Shown here in pieces: positions 9,701 to 17,846 of a stretch of 64,000 bases of DNA. A model generated the notes under the pieces. The model saw only the letters and a program-made list of their open reading frames with translations, made no database searches and was not told where the DNA came from. This DNA is from Thermogutta terrifontis (lineage in GTDB: Bacteria > Planctomycetota > Planctomycetia > Pirellulales > Thermoguttaceae), in NCBI RefSeq assembly GCF_002277955.1, contig NZ_CP018477.1:1550001-1614000 (forward strand), in the 5' to 3' direction. The position numbers and the translations under genes were made by a program. Positions within the stretch are counted from its first letter, which is position 1. The number at the start of each line of letters is the position of its first letter.

Positions 9701-10386
9701 TGAACCGCTCGCGTCCGGCCAGAGACATCCGTCGCCCCATCCGCGTGGAGCGGAATGACGACGCCTATCCCGCTTCGGTCAAGGCGTTCTTCGGCGAACG
9801 CGCCCCGGAGTGCATTTTCCTTCAGGGGAACCCTGAGCTCCTCCAGAGGGATTCGCTGGGGCTGTTCTGCTCGATCAAGTGCCCGGGCAGTATCATTCTC
9901 AAAACCTACGATGTGGCGAAGGCGTTGCGGGACTCAGGTATTCCCGTCATCGGGGGGTTCCATACGCCGATGGAAAAAGAGTGTCTCGCTCTTCTCCTGC
10001 GTGGGACCCAGCCCATCGTAATCTGCCCGGCGCGCGGCTTGGAGAGAATCCGACTGGCGCGGGAAGTCAAGGAGGGCGTTCAATCCGGTCGCGTCCTGCT
10101 TGTCTCCATGTTCGGGACCGCGCATCGTCGGGCCAGGGCTGAGCTGGCGGACCAGCGGAACCGTTTCGTGGCGGCTCTGGCAGCCAGGATTTTCGTGTCC
10201 CACGCCGCGCCGGGCGGAAAAACCGAGGCTCTCTGCCGCGAGATCATCACGCTGGGCAAGCCCCTTTTCACCATCGACGCCCCGGAGAACACCAATCTTC
10301 TTGCTTTGGGCGCGAAGGCGCTGACGCTCGAGGAAGTCTTTGTGCTTGGGGAGGAGGACTCGCGACAACGTGAGCGACACGGGTGA
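9700..10386 (+). CDS. DprA/Smf-like SLOG-domain protein
   Basis: This 228-residue protein keeps the Rossmann-like SLOG core of DNA-processing protein A: GGFHTPMEKECLALLLRG around residue 86, then PARGLERIRLAREV, LLVSMFG, RNRFVAALAARIFVSHAAPG and a final segment with N-x2-LLALGA. DprA binds single-stranded DNA and loads RecA in transformation; SLOG domains elsewhere bind nucleotides as sensors. There is no C-terminal winged helix of full DprA. Its ATG overlaps the methylase stop by one base (TGATG), so the two are translationally coupled. I infer a ligand or DNA sensing role in the defence operon rather than a role in transformation. Confidence 0.75.
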   Translation: MNRSRPARDIRRPIRVERNDDAYPASVKAFFGERAPECIFLQGNPELLQRDSLGLFCSIKCPGSIILKTYDVAKALRDSGIPVIGGFHTPMEKECLALLLRGTQPIVICPARGLERIRLAREVKEGVQSGRVLLVSMFGTAHRRARAELADQRNRFVAALAARIFVSHAAPGGKTEALCREIITLGKPLFTIDAPENTNLLALGAKALTLEEVFVLGEEDSRQRERHG

Positions 10387-10392
10387 GGTGAA

Positions 10393-12393
10393 GTGTGGGC
10401 AGCTCCGTCGTTCTACGCTGGGAAGAGGCCAACCGACATGACGCTCCATCCCTCCGTGCTCACGGACAGCTTGCACGACGACCTGCACAAGGATTTCAAG
10501 GCCGACTATAATCTCGCCAATCCGCTCTTCAATATGAGCGAGTGGGGCGGCCAACGGCTCACCGACCATCCCCGCCGGAAGTACAGCGAGTCCATGTGTG
10601 GACGGACGGTGACATACCAGTTAACGCCCGTTTCATGGGCCTCGGAGCATACTTGTCGGGAGTGCAAAGAGATGCCGTCGGGTCAAAAGGATTTGATCAT
10701 TCTTGGGTGCTCGGCCACGAAGCGTCCTGTTTCAGGGAAGGTGCCGGCGATCTACCTTTACGACGGCCCTGCCTTCCGCGTCCTGCGTAGCTATTTGAGG
10801 AAGTACCGGTGGCCGGAGAGGCTGTCCCTGGCGATCCTATCCGCAAAGTACGGCCTGATTGGTGGCTTGTCCCCGATTGCCAATTACAATCAGAGGATGT
10901 CTGCGCAGCGTGCCGACGAACTTTCTCCCCAGGTAACGACAATATTGACGCGGTGGGCAAGTCAGCACGGTAGGATCTTTTTGCTTTTGGGGAAGGATTA
11001 CGCGCGTGCCATCGACGGTGTATTGAATAATCGCCCCGGTGTTACTCTTCCAGAGGGTGGCATTGGGAGAAAGCTTGCCGCGTTAAAGCATACGCTGGAG
11101 AAACTGGGACGCGTCGAACACCCGGGGGTGCGCAAACCGGAGCGCATCGATCGGCCTTTATATTTTTTACCAGACTGGGACGACTTTATTGATTCCGAAT
11201 TCGATTTCCAAACGGAGTGTTTCTCAGCAAATCGGCGTTCTGATCGACGCGAATTGCATGTAAGCCAGCTCGTTCATCCGCTAAAACTGTGCGACGGTAT
11301 CCTCGTCAGCCTGGCACAGCATATGACCAGCAAGGGGCTTTTGAAGAAGTTTGCCCCTGACGATGATCAGGCACTTGCTCCGTCGCTTGTTCGAGAACAC
11401 TTCAAGCTGCGTCCAGACCAATGGGCCTTCGGTGACTGTGGCGCTTTTTCCTATGTAGGCGAAGAGACGCCGCCCATCTCGGTAGAACATGCAGTGGCAC
11501 TGTACGACCTTTACGGCTTTGACTTGGGCGCAAGCGTTGATCACATTCCAGTCAGTGAACTGCGAACTGCCAGCGGGAAGCGCCGGCTGACACGAACTGA
11601 GCAGCTTGCACGTATCCGCCTGACACGCCAAAACGCTGAGCAGTTCCTCCGGCTTCACCAGGAGTGGGAGGCACAATTCATCCCTGTTGGTGTGATCCAA
11701 GGAGTCACGCCAGACGACTATGCCAAGCAAGTACCCGATTACGTGGACATGGGGTACTCCTACTTGGCGATCGGTGGTCTGGTGCCACGTCCTGACGCGG
11801 AGGTGCTGGAGATAGTCAAGGCGGTTGCGCATGCTGCGAGCCGGTTGCGCAAGAGGCCTTGGATACACCTATTGGGCATTTTTCGCCCGAAGCTCCAAGC
11901 GTTGTTTCGGGAGTACGGGATCGCCAGTTTCGACAGTGCAACATATTTTCGAAAGGCCTGGTTGCGGTCTGACCAAAACTACTTAGGGGCGGACGGAAGA
12001 TGGTACGCGGCAATTCGCGTTCCGCCCCTTGATGACCCACGGACCCGCAGGCGGCTTCAAACCTGCGGACAGAGCGAGGATCGGTTACGGAAACTAGAAA
12101 AAGCAGCGTTACGATCGTTGGACGCTTACGAGCGCCGAGAGATGAGCGTTGAGCGCGTGCTTCAGGCCGTGCTTGCCTACGATCGATTGCTTCTCCGAAC
12201 GCATTCTGACACCACCGAGTTGGCTGAAAAATACCGGGAGACTTTAACCTCGCGGATTTGGGAACGTTGTTCCTGCCGAATCTGCAAGGAGTTGGGGATA
12301 AACGTCGTGGTGTTCCGCGGTGTGAATCGTAATAAGCGGCGCGGGGCCCACAACACCTTGATGCTTTACCAAATGGTTTGCTGTGGCAAATAG
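10393..12393 (+). CDS. dpdA: DpdA-like transglycosylase (DNA 7-deazaguanine insertion) with fused N-terminal domain
   Basis: A 666-residue member of the tRNA-guanine transglycosylase superfamily, of the DpdA branch that exchanges guanine for preQ0 in DNA. The C-terminal barrel has GDCGAFSY (Asp348, the equivalent of the TGT Asp in DSGGF), DHIPV, IQGV, IGGLVPRP, IHLLGI, and FDS with Asp514 at the nucleophile position. The zinc site C-x-C-x2-C-x21-H is complete at C626, C628, C631 and H653. Residues 97-240 form an extra domain opening with LIILGCSATKRPV, resembling DUF6884; ahead of it lies a Cys group (C69, C88, C91). Start is GTG at 10393, 6 bp after the previous stop; an ATG at 10438 is an alternative. 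No preQ0 synthesis genes are in the window, so the base would come from elsewhere. Confidence 0.82.
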   Translation: MWAAPSFYAGKRPTDMTLHPSVLTDSLHDDLHKDFKADYNLANPLFNMSEWGGQRLTDHPRRKYSESMCGRTVTYQLTPVSWASEHTCRECKEMPSGQKDLIILGCSATKRPVSGKVPAIYLYDGPAFRVLRSYLRKYRWPERLSLAILSAKYGLIGGLSPIANYNQRMSAQRADELSPQVTTILTRWASQHGRIFLLLGKDYARAIDGVLNNRPGVTLPEGGIGRKLAALKHTLEKLGRVEHPGVRKPERIDRPLYFLPDWDDFIDSEFDFQTECFSANRRSDRRELHVSQLVHPLKLCDGILVSLAQHMTSKGLLKKFAPDDDQALAPSLVREHFKLRPDQWAFGDCGAFSYVGEETPPISVEHAVALYDLYGFDLGASVDHIPVSELRTASGKRRLTRTEQLARIRLTRQNAEQFLRLHQEWEAQFIPVGVIQGVTPDDYAKQVPDYVDMGYSYLAIGGLVPRPDAEVLEIVKAVAHAASRLRKRPWIHLLGIFRPKLQALFREYGIASFDSATYFRKAWLRSDQNYLGADGRWYAAIRVPPLDDPRTRRRLQTCGQSEDRLRKLEKAALRSLDAYERREMSVERVLQAVLAYDRLLLRTHSDTTELAEKYRETLTSRIWERCSCRICKELGINVVVFRGVNRNKRRGAHNTLMLYQMVCCGK

Positions 12394-12402
12394 GTGGCAA
12401 CG

Positions 12403-14799
12403 ATGTGCCAATACAGTTATCGACAGTTCGTCCAACTGGTTCGGGCAGCAATACCGCACCGCTTCGGCAATCAGTGGCTCAACCAACAGCAGGAACAGGC
12501 CGTAAGCACGCCGCTAACGCCCCCAACCTTCATTGTTGCGGGTCCTGGCACAGGCAAGACTACCGTCCTCGTACTTCGACTACTGAAGCATATATTCGTT
12601 GACGGTGTGCGGCCAGAGCAGATCATCGCGACGACATTTACCCGCAAGGCTGCTGGCGAACTGCGGTCTCGAATTTTATCTTGGGGCTATGCCGTCCTCG
12701 ACTACGCTATCCAGCATGCCCCGAATCAGAGTTGCCAGCGGTGGCTTAGCGGGCTTGACATGACCCAGGTCTATACGGGCACGCTGGACTCGTTGGCCGA
12801 AGAGTTTCTCATCAGGGAGAGACAGCCAGGGCAAATCGTACCTGCTACCGCGGGGGAATACCTGGCAACCAGCCTTATGCTTCGGCAAGGCCTTTTTCCC
12901 CAGAACCGGCATCGGGACCAAGACTTGGAACAACTTTTGAAGAACTTAGGCTTGCTGCCCGCGTACGCTCCAAGTATTGGCTCGAAGGTTTCAGCGCTTA
13001 TGAGCTTCGCAGATCGCGTACGACACGATGATGTGGATTTGCAGACATATCGGCAACGAACTGCAGGACACAGAGTGCTTTGCGACGCGATAAGTGATTA
13101 CCTAGCCTACTTGCAAAGCAACCATCTGGCGGATTTCGCACGCCTAGAGGAGTTGCTCCTCCAACGCTTGCAGGCTGGCAATCTGGGGCAGATGTTAGGT
13201 AACATACGAGTCTTACTCGTTGACGAGTTTCAGGACACGAATTACCTGCAGGAGCAAATCTATTATGAAATTTGTCGCCAGACTGGAGCGAGTCTCACCG
13301 TTGTTGGAGATGATGACCAGTCCGTCTACCGTTTCCGTGGAGCCACGGTCGAAATATTCTCTAACTTCCCGAACCGCATTGCTTCGGCGTTGGGCCCGAA
13401 CTGGCAGCCCAGAATTGTGTATTTACACGAAAACTATCGTTCTACCAGACGAATTGTCGAGTTTTGTCAACGCTTCGCGGAGTGTGATCCAGTTTACCAA
13501 GCTGTCCGCGTAAGGGGAAAACCTTCATTAGTCGCTTCTGCTCCTCACGCTACGCTGCCGGGGAGCAACGTCCCCGTGCTTGGCATGTTCCGGGATGATA
13601 TAGAAACGCTTGCTACGGATCTGGCGCAGTTTCTCTGGGACACTTTCCGCGGAGGTGGCCGGGTCATCGGCTATCATGGAGGCTCTTACCACATTCAGCC
13701 TGCCCAGGGCGGCGACTTCGGTGACGCCGTTTTACTCGCGCACTCTGTACGGGAACAGCGGCCACCATCACAGCCACAGCAGCCACCTCAAAAGCGATTG
13801 CCGCTGCTCTTGCGGCAGGAGTTAGAAAACCGCAAAGTGCCCGTTTTCAACCCGCGAGGACGGAGGCTCGATGAAATCCCGGACATTCGTAGGCTCCTTG
13901 GCCTTGCCTTGCTTTGTATTGATCCTGGATTAAGGATTATGAACGGAATTCAGACGATGACCCAAAACGCTCGGAATGCCATAAACCAGTGGGTCCAGGA
14001 CGCGCAGAGCTTCATGCGAGGAAATCCACCACCCGGCGGTCTTGAGACATTTATCCGAGACTGGCAGAACCGGCAGCCAAGCGCCGCGTCAAGAATGACC
14101 AAATGGCCCAGCGAATGGCCACTTTTGGAGTTGCTGTTTACCCTGACCACATGGTTTCCATTTCTTCAGACGGATCCGGAAGGGCAGGTTTACCTAGAGG
14201 CAGTAGCGCGCACGGTAGCGGAAGCTTCCCAGTTCGCGGGCTATGGCTCCCATATCGTTTTCAAGCCTCCGCATGAGCAACGGTCAGTACAAGAGGCGAT
14301 TCGCACCGTGTTTGAACCGATTGCGCAAGGTGCCATTGACGTTAACGAGGAGATCATGCCCCATGTCCCGAGAAACTACTTTCAGATCATGACCATTCAT
14401 CAAGCCAAAGGGTTGGAATTCCCTCTGGTGATCGTGGACGTCGGCAGCGATTTTCGGATGAATCATCATGCCCAACGGCGTCTACGGGCGCCTGACGGGC
14501 CCGACTCGGTACACGAGGTGGAAGATGACGTTGCCCCGTGTTCGCCGGTGGGCAGTCTCCGCACGGCTCGCTCAGGCATAGACCGAGCATGGGACGACCT
14601 GAGGCGTCTCTACTTCGTGGCTTTTAGCCGAGCGCAGAATGTTCTCCTGCTTGTGGGGTTGACCAGTGTAATCCGAGAGCCAAATCCCGTGCCCGCGATT
14701 GGGTGTGGGGCACTCAGCGGTGGGGGAAGCTATATGCAATTCGTACCTGCGTCAAGATGGGATCCGTCGATGGGACCGGACGTCGTGGCACTTATTTGA
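12403..14799 (+). CDS. UvrD/Rep-family superfamily 1 DNA helicase
   Basis: A 798-residue SF1A helicase. Motifs in order are Walker A AGPGTGKTT, motif Ia TTFTRKAAGELRSR, Walker B VDEFQDTN, motif III GDDDQSVYRFRGA, motif IV HENYRSTRRI, motif V TIHQAKGLEFPLVIVDVG, and motif VI FVAFSRAQNVLLL. It should unwind DNA 3' to 5'. I chose ATG 12403 with TAGGTGG just upstream; a GTG at 12394 directly after the dpdA-like stop is the alternative. It is followed 13 bp later by an AddB-like nuclease gene, so the two probably work as a helicase-nuclease pair. The C-terminal region after motif VI is short and lacks a nuclease domain of its own. Confidence 0.85.
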   Translation: MCQYSYRQFVQLVRAAIPHRFGNQWLNQQQEQAVSTPLTPPTFIVAGPGTGKTTVLVLRLLKHIFVDGVRPEQIIATTFTRKAAGELRSRILSWGYAVLDYAIQHAPNQSCQRWLSGLDMTQVYTGTLDSLAEEFLIRERQPGQIVPATAGEYLATSLMLRQGLFPQNRHRDQDLEQLLKNLGLLPAYAPSIGSKVSALMSFADRVRHDDVDLQTYRQRTAGHRVLCDAISDYLAYLQSNHLADFARLEELLLQRLQAGNLGQMLGNIRVLLVDEFQDTNYLQEQIYYEICRQTGASLTVVGDDDQSVYRFRGATVEIFSNFPNRIASALGPNWQPRIVYLHENYRSTRRIVEFCQRFAECDPVYQAVRVRGKPSLVASAPHATLPGSNVPVLGMFRDDIETLATDLAQFLWDTFRGGGRVIGYHGGSYHIQPAQGGDFGDAVLLAHSVREQRPPSQPQQPPQKRLPLLLRQELENRKVPVFNPRGRRLDEIPDIRRLLGLALLCIDPGLRIMNGIQTMTQNARNAINQWVQDAQSFMRGNPPPGGLETFIRDWQNRQPSAASRMTKWPSEWPLLELLFTLTTWFPFLQTDPEGQVYLEAVARTVAEASQFAGYGSHIVFKPPHEQRSVQEAIRTVFEPIAQGAIDVNEEIMPHVPRNYFQIMTIHQAKGLEFPLVIVDVGSDFRMNHHAQRRLRAPDGPDSVHEVEDDVAPCSPVGSLRTARSGIDRAWDDLRRLYFVAFSRAQNVLLLVGLTSVIREPNPVPAIGCGALSGGGSYMQFVPASRWDPSMGPDVVALI

Positions 14800-14812
14800 A
14801 AGGAGTTACATC

Positions 14813-15991
14813 ATGGCTCTTGGGCGAAGGGAACTGCCTTTCGAGGTACCACGCTACAGCTTAACAGGCGACATTCTGTCTTTTCAGCGCTGTCCGTTGC
14901 AGTATCGTTACTACAACGGAACTTCGCTGCCACCTTCCAGACCGGTCCAACTCTGGACCGGTGAGTTCATACACGGGGTCTTGGAGGAGGCGTACCGCCA
15001 CTGGCAGCAGCATCGTCCCCCATTTCCTTGGCCATGCACTCTCACACCATGGCCGCCTCAGCCACTGCCTAGCCAAAGGGCACCAAATGACATCGGAGTG
15101 ATCGGCGATGCTGTGGAAGCCAGGCTGGCCGCCGATGGAAAGCGACCTCGCAATACCAAAGCCCGTGACATTGCGTACCAACGTGCCACAGAAGCCATTA
15201 ACCTCCTGGGTCCCGATCTATTTCCCCTCATTACCGATGCCGAGCGACGCATCTCAGGGACACGTCCTATGCCCCAGTTGCCTCAGCAGCACCCCGCCCG
15301 GGGTGATCGGTACGAGTTGACAGGAGTGGTTGACGTCATATCACATGTCAGCATGACCGCAAACCCCCAAAATAGACTGGTCCGGACGCTGCAAACACGG
15401 TGTCCGGGCCTCAACCCGCCGTTTGAGATCATCATTGACTACAAAGCAGAGCGGCGTCCTCCGATCAACGATCCTCGGCGCCGGCACCACGAATGGCAGG
15501 TCCAGACGTACGCTTGGCTTCTCACGAGGCTGCCCCAGTCAACGCCGGTGGGTGCGGCGATGATCGTCTACGTAAACGAACTTGTTCCCTCGCAGGAAGA
15601 CTTTCAGACTCTTCAGCAAGAGGTGAGAAACGGCACAACGGATGTGATTCCTTCGCGTGGGAGCGCTGACTACTACGCCATCACCCGGTGGCAACCTGGT
15701 GCCGCCATTCCCAGCCTTTCCAACGACTACCGGATCGAGCGAGCTATTTGGATCGTTGCCGTATCCCAGGCCAGTTTGACAAACGCGGTTGCGCAAATTG
15801 ACACCGTAGTTGCGCAAATCGAGACATCCGCCTGTAACGAACATAATTCAGGGAACATCCTGTCAAACTGGGCGGCAACTGGCTTGGATCGAGATTGCGT
15901 CGCCTGCGACTTTAAACACTTTTGCCCAAATCCCGCACCGCGCAGTTCAAGTGGTAGCAGGCGTCTCACCGCACCGCCTGCTCCCGGCTAA
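14813..15991 (+). CDS. PD-(D/E)XK nuclease with Cas4/AddB-type iron-sulfur cysteines
   Basis: A 392-residue RecB-family nuclease. The active-site elements are GVVDVI, IIDYKAER (Asp-x-Lys pair) and the helix motif QVQTYAWLL. One Cys near the N-terminus (LSFQRCPLQYRYY) and three near the end in the pattern C-x2-C-x5-C (CVACDFKHFC) match the 4Fe-4S staple of AddB and Cas4. The start ATG at 14813 has AAAGGAG upstream, directly after the helicase stop at 14799; a longer in-frame start at 14699 would overlap the helicase. As the last gene of the operon it probably degrades DNA unwound by the UvrD-like helicase. Good conservation of all motifs suggests an active enzyme. Confidence 0.85.
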   Translation: MALGRRELPFEVPRYSLTGDILSFQRCPLQYRYYNGTSLPPSRPVQLWTGEFIHGVLEEAYRHWQQHRPPFPWPCTLTPWPPQPLPSQRAPNDIGVIGDAVEARLAADGKRPRNTKARDIAYQRATEAINLLGPDLFPLITDAERRISGTRPMPQLPQQHPARGDRYELTGVVDVISHVSMTANPQNRLVRTLQTRCPGLNPPFEIIIDYKAERRPPINDPRRRHHEWQVQTYAWLLTRLPQSTPVGAAMIVYVNELVPSQEDFQTLQQEVRNGTTDVIPSRGSADYYAITRWQPGAAIPSLSNDYRIERAIWIVAVSQASLTNAVAQIDTVVAQIETSACNEHNSGNILSNWAATGLDRDCVACDFKHFCPNPAPRSSSGSRRLTAPPAPG

Positions 15992-16440
15992 GTCAGGGCA
16001 GGGCAACGGTGTGATCCTCACACACCACCCGGAATTCTCGCCTGAGAAACAGGCCGACAGGCACGTCTGCTTGTTCAAACGGCGTTACACCCGCGCTTCG
16101 CCGATAAAGCTTACCGCAGCCAGTACGACTTCATCGACGGCTTCGCCCGCCGCCTCCGCCACACGCGCCCTACGCCTATTGCAAAACGCCTTCTCCTGCC
16201 TGCTTCGGCTGGCGTGCTGGCACGCAGCGGCGCACAAAATCTGTCAAGGGCGGCATGAATTTGTGCGCCATTTTCTTGTGTGAGTCGTAACCTCTTGTCT
16301 GTAATCGACTTGCGCAGAATTTCTGCGGCGCACAAAATCGGCCCGGTAACACCAGGAATTTGTGCGCGCGAATCTTCCGGTAGACTCCAAGAGAAAGACG
16401 ATGCAGGCCACTCTTTCAACACGTATGGAGAGGTATTCGC
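15992..16440 (+). promoter_or_regulatory. Gene-poor junction with two paired inverted repeats
   Basis: No gene is supported here. The sequence GGCGCACAAAAT occurs at 16229 and 16327, each followed about 28 bp later by its near-reverse complement GAATTTGTGCGC (16257 and 16356). The two 41-42 bp units start 98 bp apart. They lie just upstream of the excisionase-like gene and the replication genes, so they may be an operator, Xis-binding sites or a replication origin. A codon-biased open frame at about 16045-16258 lacks a start and may be a decayed gene end. Confidence 0.55.
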
Positions 16441-16668
16441 ATGACTGAACGCCTTCTGACCGCCCATGAATGTGCCCAATTCCTTCGTGTCAGCCGTCGC
16501 CATTTGGATCGGCTCAAGGCCGTTGAGGGTCTGCCGTTCGTTCGCCTGGGTCGGCGGGTTCTCTTTCCTGAATTTGCTGTTCGACAGTGGCTGCAAAGCC
16601 GCACCGAATCCATCCACCCAGGGGCCCAAGCAAATTACGGCTCGACACCGGAAAACGGCAGGGACTGA
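16441..16668 (+). CDS. Excisionase-family helix-turn-helix protein
   Basis: A 75-residue DNA-binding protein of the MerR/excisionase fold. The segment LTAHECAQFLRVSRRHLDRL is the helix-turn-helix and VRLGRRVLFPEFAVRQWLQS is the usual wing and second helix. In integrative elements such proteins act as recombination directionality factors or as regulators of the excision operon. It is the first gene of the plus-strand module that continues with a primase-polymerase, a DUF3631 ATPase and the integrase. The repeats directly upstream are candidate binding sites. Confidence 0.75.
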   Translation: MTERLLTAHECAQFLRVSRRHLDRLKAVEGLPFVRLGRRVLFPEFAVRQWLQSRTESIHPGAQANYGSTPENGRD

Positions 16669-16976
16669 AGTACTCCATGTGGAGTGCGGTGATTTATCGC
16701 CGCTTTTTGGCGAAGGCTTTAGCCTTCGCAGTGCGACGGAGGCCTTGGGTATGACTTACGCACGGAACAATGGCTCTCCATCACCGCCATTTGGTATTGG
16801 CTACCTGCCACGCGGCCGTGGCGGCTCCCGCTCCCCGTTGGGGTTTTCCATTGGTGTTTGCCCACCGCCATTCGCCGCTCGCTATTCGCCCTTGCGGCGG
16901 AGACCGAGGTTCCATGTGGAAAGCGGGGCTAAAGCCTCGCACTCCAAACTTCAACGTTCTATGGAGGAGATTTTTC
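16669..16976. repeat. Intergenic hairpin repeats
   Basis: No gene is supported. Three short hairpins are visible: GCGGTGA...TCGCCGC (16686-16703), GCGAAGGC-ttta-GCCTTCGC (16710-16729), and GCGGGGC-taaa-GCCTCGC (about 16923-16940). The first and third are each preceded by CCATGTGGA, suggesting two copies of one repeat family flanking about 200 bp. The GGAGGA at 16963-16968 is the ribosome binding site of the next gene. Confidence 0.45.
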
Positions 16977-17846
16977 ATGAGCGCCGTCGATCCTGAGACC
17001 AGTGTGGATCTAAAGCGATATCTTGCCCTCGGCTATCGTGTGCATCCGATCTGCCCGGGGCAAAAAACTCCCCTTTTACCCGGCTGGCCCGACAAGGCAA
17101 CCAACGACACGGCCACGCTCCGTGAATGGGCTCGTCAATACCCGGGTTGCAATTGGGCGATTGTGACGGGCGAGGGCTTTTCCGTGCTGGATATCGATCC
17201 CGCCGCCCTGAAGGCTGGCTGGCCGGGTGAGGAACGTCGACGAGAGCTGAAAGCCACTGGTTGCCCACTGGTGCAAACGCCCCGCGGGGGCTTTCACTTG
17301 TACTTTCGGGCCGGCTGGCCGAACAGCACAGGGAGAGTGGCTTCCGGCGTCGACACCAAGGGCTCACGGGGCTATGTCCTCGTGCCGCCTTCGTCGGTCC
17401 ATGCTCAGCCGTACGTGTGGATCCGGCCCTTGGTGACGATCGACGAACTCCCAGCCCCGCCAGTCTGGCTGGAAGCCGAAGTCGTCGAACTGAACGCCCA
17501 AGCCCCGGGTCGGCTTCGCTCCCCAGAGTCCGCCCAAAGTAATGTTAGCGAGGACTTGGAAGCGTTGTTGGAGGGCACGCGGAATATCGGACTAACCCGA
17601 CTGGCTGGCCGCCTGCGAAGGCTTGGGCTTAGTCAGGCTGAACTGGAGTCCGCCCTCCTAGCCGCGAACTCATTCCGCTGCCGGCCACCGCTGCCAGAAC
17701 GCGAAGTCCTGGCCATTGCCCGCAGTGTGTCACGGTATCCACCGGCCATCGCATGCGCCACCTTTTCCCGAAGTGTCGCTATGCAACGGGCATGGCGAGC
17801 TTCCCTGAGAGTTCATTCCAAACCGAGAAAGGAAGGCAAAACATGA
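16977..17846 (+). CDS. Bifunctional DNA primase/polymerase (prim-pol domain)
   Basis: A 289-residue archaeo-eukaryotic primase-type protein. After YLALGYRVHPICPGQKTP come the usual prim-pol features: WPDKAT, NWAIVTGEGFSVLDID with the metal-binding Asp-x-Asp, the RGGFHLYF histidine motif, and GVDTKGSRGYVLVPPS. The C-terminal part has helical repeats ending in the LLAANSFRCRPPLPEREVLAIARSV type of PriCT tail. Such proteins prime or replicate plasmid and integrative-element DNA. I chose ATG 16977 because GGAGGA is 8 bp upstream. The stop overlaps the next start as ATGA, so it is coupled to the DUF3631 gene. Confidence 0.85.
   Translation: MSAVDPETSVDLKRYLALGYRVHPICPGQKTPLLPGWPDKATNDTATLREWARQYPGCNWAIVTGEGFSVLDIDPAALKAGWPGEERRRELKATGCPLVQTPRGGFHLYFRAGWPNSTGRVASGVDTKGSRGYVLVPPSSVHAQPYVWIRPLVTIDELPAPPVWLEAEVVELNAQAPGRLRSPESAQSNVSEDLEALLEGTRNIGLTRLAGRLRRLGLSQAELESALLAANSFRCRPPLPEREVLAIARSVSRYPPAIACATFSRSVAMQRAWRASLRVHSKPRKEGKT

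Noticed and set aside
2959-15991. Calling the island a standard dpd system or DISARM
   Set aside because: DpdB/DpdC-like and DrmA/DrmB-like genes are not seen, so neither name is supported.
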